In this document: positions 61,474 to 64,000 of the stretch, in pieces
How positions within the stretch are numbered: the first letter of the stretch is position 1
Layout of the letters: every line of letters begins with the position of its first letter
Assembly (NCBI RefSeq): GCF_030758345.1
Contig: NZ_JAVAMO010000012.1
Location: 1 to 64,000 of the forward strand
Direction of reading: 5' to 3'
DNA from: Ruegeria discodermiae
GTDB taxonomy: Bacteria > Pseudomonadota > Alphaproteobacteria > Rhodobacterales > Rhodobacteraceae
DNA: 64,000 nt
The notes under the pieces: model-generated
What the model saw: only the letters and a program-made list of their open reading frames with translations
What the model was told of the DNA's origin: nothing
Database searches by the model: none
Program-made: the position numbers and the translations under genes

Positions 61474-62421
61474 ATGAAACAAATCTGGTCCGTGGCGCTT
61501 GCCGCAGCCATGGCAAGCGGCGCGTCCGCGCACGAGGTGACGGTCGACAATTGCGGCGAACCTCTCGTGTTTGAAACCCAGCCCGAGCGGTTGGTCGTAC
61601 ATGACATGAACATGACCGACATGGCCTTTGCGCTGGGCTTGCAGGACAAGATTGTCGGGCTGACCGGCATTACCGGATGGTACAAGACCAGCCCGGAATT
61701 TGACACGTTGCGTGGCGATATCCCCGAGCTTGCGCCGAAATACCCGACCGTTGAGAACCTTGTCGCGGTTGAGCCCGACCTGTTCTTTGCGGGTTGGTAT
61801 TATGGCATGAAGCCAGGCGGCGATGTCACGCCGGATACGCTGAAGCCATTCGGCATCAAGACCATGATCCTGACGGAAAGCTGTGTCCATCTGGACAAGG
61901 ACCGCCCAGAGGCCAGCATGGACCTTCTGATTGATGATGTCTTGCGACTGGGCAAAGTCATGCATGTCGAGGATAAGGCCGAGGCTCTGGTCGCTGGCTG
62001 GAAAGATGAACTGACAGCAATCCAGACACAAACGGCGGATCTGCCAAAGCCCCGTGTCTTTCTACTCGATGGCCCGGCCGATGCACCCTTTACGGCGGGC
62101 AAGTTTGCGATCCCGGATGCGATGATCGCTGCCGCTGGTGGCGAGAATGTCACCCACGATATGGACACAAGCTGGGGCCGGAGTTCCTGGGAAGCGGTTG
62201 CAGCGGCAAATCCGGAATTTCTGGTGCTGCTGGATTACCAGACCGGCAATGGCGCGGCAGATACGTTCAAGTTCCTGCAGGAACACCCAGTGATGTCGCA
62301 AACCGATGCGGTGAAGAATGAACGCTGGATCGGGTTGCGCTACGAAGAGTTGACGCCGGGGCCCGCGAATATCGACGCGATCTCGAAAATGGCGCAGGCC
62401 ATGCATCCGGCCCTCAACTGA
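61474..62421 (+). CDS. ABC transporter substrate-binding protein (BtuF/FepB-like)
   Basis: A 315-aa class III binding protein. Sec signal MKQIWSVALAAAMASGASAHE. The TroA/BtuF fold shows PERLVVHDMNMTDMAFALGL, GLTGITGWY and VAVEPDLFFAGWYY. No lipobox, so it is free in the periplasm. TAGGAG precedes the ATG, and the permease gene starts 2 bp after its stop. Confidence 0.88.
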   Translation: MKQIWSVALAAAMASGASAHEVTVDNCGEPLVFETQPERLVVHDMNMTDMAFALGLQDKIVGLTGITGWYKTSPEFDTLRGDIPELAPKYPTVENLVAVEPDLFFAGWYYGMKPGGDVTPDTLKPFGIKTMILTESCVHLDKDRPEASMDLLIDDVLRLGKVMHVEDKAEALVAGWKDELTAIQTQTADLPKPRVFLLDGPADAPFTAGKFAIPDAMIAAAGGENVTHDMDTSWGRSSWEAVAAANPEFLVLLDYQTGNGAADTFKFLQEHPVMSQTDAVKNERWIGLRYEELTPGPANIDAISKMAQAMHPALN

Positions 62422-62422
62422 C

Positions 62423-63436
62423 ATGGGCCGGATGGGCCTGACATTTCTGCTGGGGGCGGTCGTTCTGGCCGCCCTTTTGCTGGTTTCGACCATCTATGGC
62501 ACCACAACTATCCCTCTGTCCGACACCGTTAACGCGGTTCTGCTGGGAACGGGGTTGGCCGAGGGCGAGATGTCGGCGCTGCATCGGATCGTCTTCGATC
62601 TGCGACTGCCCCGTGCCCTGTTTGCCGCCGTTATCGGGGCTGGCCTGGGGATCGTCGGCGTGGTCTTGCAAACCACAACGCGCAACGATCTGGCTGACCC
62701 ATTCCTGTTTGGCCTGTCCTCGGGCGCCGCCGCCGGGGCGGTGTTCGTCATCACCGTGACCGGAGATATCCTGGGGTTTTGGACCTTGCCATTGGCTGCC
62801 TTTTGCGGCGGGCTTGTTGCATCAGGCATCGTCCTGGCGCTGGTTCATGGGTTGCGCACCAGCGCGCCGGAAAAGCTCATCCTCGCCGGGCTTGCCGTCT
62901 CTTTCCTGTTTTCGGCTATCACCAATTACCTGATCTTCGCCGGCGACAGCCGGGCGGCGCATTCGGTCATTTTCTGGATGCTGGGCGGGTTGGGATTGGC
63001 GAGGTGGGAGACATTTCCGCTCGTTTGCGCCGGGTTATTGCTGATCCTTAGCTATTCGCTGTACCGAAGCCGCTGGCTGGATGCGTTGCTGACCGGAGAC
63101 CTCACCGCTTTGACCCTGGGTGTGCCGGTGCAGGGGCTAAGGTTCAGCATGTTCTTCGCCACCGCCCTTGCCACGGCTGTCTTTGTCTCGGTCGCCGGTG
63201 TCATCGGTTTTGTGGGTCTGATGGTCCCCCATATTGCACGCGGGATCGCCGGGCCGCTGCACAGCCAGCTATTGCCGACGGCTGCGCTGGTGGGCGCGGC
63301 CTTGCTGACCGGCTCGGACATCCTCAGCAGGCTGCTGTTGGCACCGCAGGAGCTGCCCGTCGGGATCGTCACCACCTCAATTGGTTCGGTTTTCGTTTTC
63401 CTGTTGCTGTTCAGAACGGCGAGAACCCGGAGATAA
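62423..63436 (+). CDS. ABC transporter permease (BtuC/FecCD family)
   Basis: A 337-aa FecCD-type permease with about nine to ten membrane segments. LRLPRALFAAVIGAGLGIVGVVLQTTTRNDLADPFLFGLSSGAA and VGLMVPHIARGIAGPLHSQLLP are family signatures, the latter near the ATPase-contact helix; PVGIVTTSIGSVFVFLLLFR closes the protein. With the preceding ATPase and binding protein it completes a corrinoid-type importer. Confidence 0.92.
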   Translation: MGRMGLTFLLGAVVLAALLLVSTIYGTTTIPLSDTVNAVLLGTGLAEGEMSALHRIVFDLRLPRALFAAVIGAGLGIVGVVLQTTTRNDLADPFLFGLSSGAAAGAVFVITVTGDILGFWTLPLAAFCGGLVASGIVLALVHGLRTSAPEKLILAGLAVSFLFSAITNYLIFAGDSRAAHSVIFWMLGGLGLARWETFPLVCAGLLLILSYSLYRSRWLDALLTGDLTALTLGVPVQGLRFSMFFATALATAVFVSVAGVIGFVGLMVPHIARGIAGPLHSQLLPTAALVGAALLTGSDILSRLLLAPQELPVGIVTTSIGSVFVFLLLFRTARTRR

Positions 63437-63479
63437 CGGATGCGAGCACTCTGAAAACGGCCAAGGTCAGGGTTACCGT

Positions 63480-64000
63480 CTAGACCTCCCGCAACCAATT
63501 GTCGTGAAAGACCACACGGTCCAGATCGGCAAAACGACAGATGCGGTTCAACTCGGCCTCAAGCTTGCGCATCCGGCCTTTGGTCCAGCGGATGCCGGTT
63601 TCCGGCCAGAGGGCGCGCAGCTCAAGCGTGCCACGCTCGCGGGCTGCTTTCATATCGAGCCGCCCGACCAGACGGTTGCCTTCCAGCAGCGGAAAGACAT
63701 AGTAGCCGTATTTGCGTTTGGCGGCGGGCACGAAGACCTCGATCCGATAGTGAAATCCGAACAGCCGCTCGGCCCGTTTGCGATCGCGCAAGGCCGGGTC
63801 GAACGGGGACAGGATGCGCAGTCGCCCCGGCAGCGCATCGCCTGCGGCCACCCCCGTCCCGGGACGTGCAAAGACACGCCGCAATGCCCCATCCGCGCAT
63901 TCGATTTCGACCGTCTCGATATCTCCGGCCTGCTCCGCCCGGGCGCACCAGGCTTTCGCTTCCGCCGGTGTCGCGATGTCCCAGAACGCGGCCAACTCAC
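63480..64000 (-). CDS. YcaQ-like winged-helix protein, C-terminal part (runs off window)
   Basis: The last about 173 residues of a minus-strand gene that continues past 64000. RLRILSPFDPALRDRKRAERLFGFHYRIEVFVPAAKRKYGYYVFPLLEGNRLVGRLD is the hallmark of the YcaQ/DUF1006 family; E. coli YcaQ is a DNA glycosylase acting on interstrand crosslinks. The frame remains open to the window edge, so no start is given. It converges on the corrinoid transporter operon. Confidence 0.85.
   Translation of the reverse strand, partial: ELAAFWDIATPAEAKAWCARAEQAGDIETVEIECADGALRRVFARPGTGVAAGDALPGRLRILSPFDPALRDRKRAERLFGFHYRIEVFVPAAKRKYGYYVFPLLEGNRLVGRLDMKAARERGTLELRALWPETGIRWTKGRMRKLEAELNRICRFADLDRVVFHDNWLREV

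Noticed and set aside
1-64000. CRISPR arrays, insertion sequences, prophage, tRNA or rRNA genes
   Set aside because: No regularly spaced repeats, transposase or integrase motifs, or cloverleaf-like sequences were found by eye.

Overview
The window reads as chromosome from a marine alphaproteobacterium of the Roseobacter group (Rhodobacterales). Support comes from the high GC, the linked xdhABC and BMP-type transporter, the DUF1489 and DUF1194 proteins, the divergent alphaproteobacterial HisRS, the class II ribonucleotide reductase and the many ABC transporters. This placement rests on gene content, not on a database match. I saw no insertion sequence, prophage, CRISPR array, tRNA or rRNA.

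Layout. 0-1.4 kb: a noncoding stretch rich in inverted repeats, then an orphan HTH protein. 1.5-10.8 kb (minus): a purine catabolic operon, xdhA-xdhB-xdhC followed without real gaps by an ATPase, two permeases and a BMP-family binding protein. 11.2-24.1 kb: housekeeping genes (dnaE, a VWA-like DUF1194 protein, pcp, slyX, a crotonase, hisS-hisZ-hisG, a cupin, DUF1489, B12-dependent nrdJ). 24.4-26.3 kb: nitronate monooxygenase and a second enoyl-CoA hydratase.

26.3-46.8 kb is a sugar / sugar-acid island. It holds an idonate/gluconate-type dehydrogenase set (idnD-like, idnO-like, a 2-hydroxyacid dehydrogenase, a beta-hydroxyacid dehydrogenase), three LacI-family regulators, two tandem CUT2 transporters and one CUT1 transporter. 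The CUT1 genes are followed by a b561-type membrane protein, an SMP-30 lactonase and a GlcG-like protein. Operators are legible. A GTTACCCGTAAC core (either strand) occurs before idnO and twice around the first CUT2 promoter. A related TGTTACCGGTCACA element occurs twice before the CUT1 operon and once over the start region of the third regulator. The three binding-protein genes share a 14-nt leader containing the Shine-Dalgarno, and each is followed by a stem-loop.

46.9-54 kb: a candidate amine-catabolism cluster with a pyrrolysine-free MttB-family methyltransferase, a DAO-type FAD oxidoreductase, an aldehyde dehydrogenase, a DapA-family lyase, an FCD-type GntR regulator and a GlxA/GbdR-type AraC regulator. 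54.1-55.4 kb: an SDR gene and a small AT-richer membrane ORF. 55.4-59.8 kb: ribosomal protein genes rpmC to rpmD, cut at both ends relative to the usual S10-spc order and closed by a strong terminator. 59.9-63.4 kb: a cobalamin riboswitch, a 28-codon leader ORF, DUF1636 and a BtuCDF/FecCDE-like transporter. The window ends inside a YcaQ-like gene.

The main themes are scavenging of purines, sugar acids, methylated amines and corrinoids from dilute sources, and B12 dependence (class II RNR, a possible corrinoid-linked methyltransferase, riboswitch-controlled uptake).
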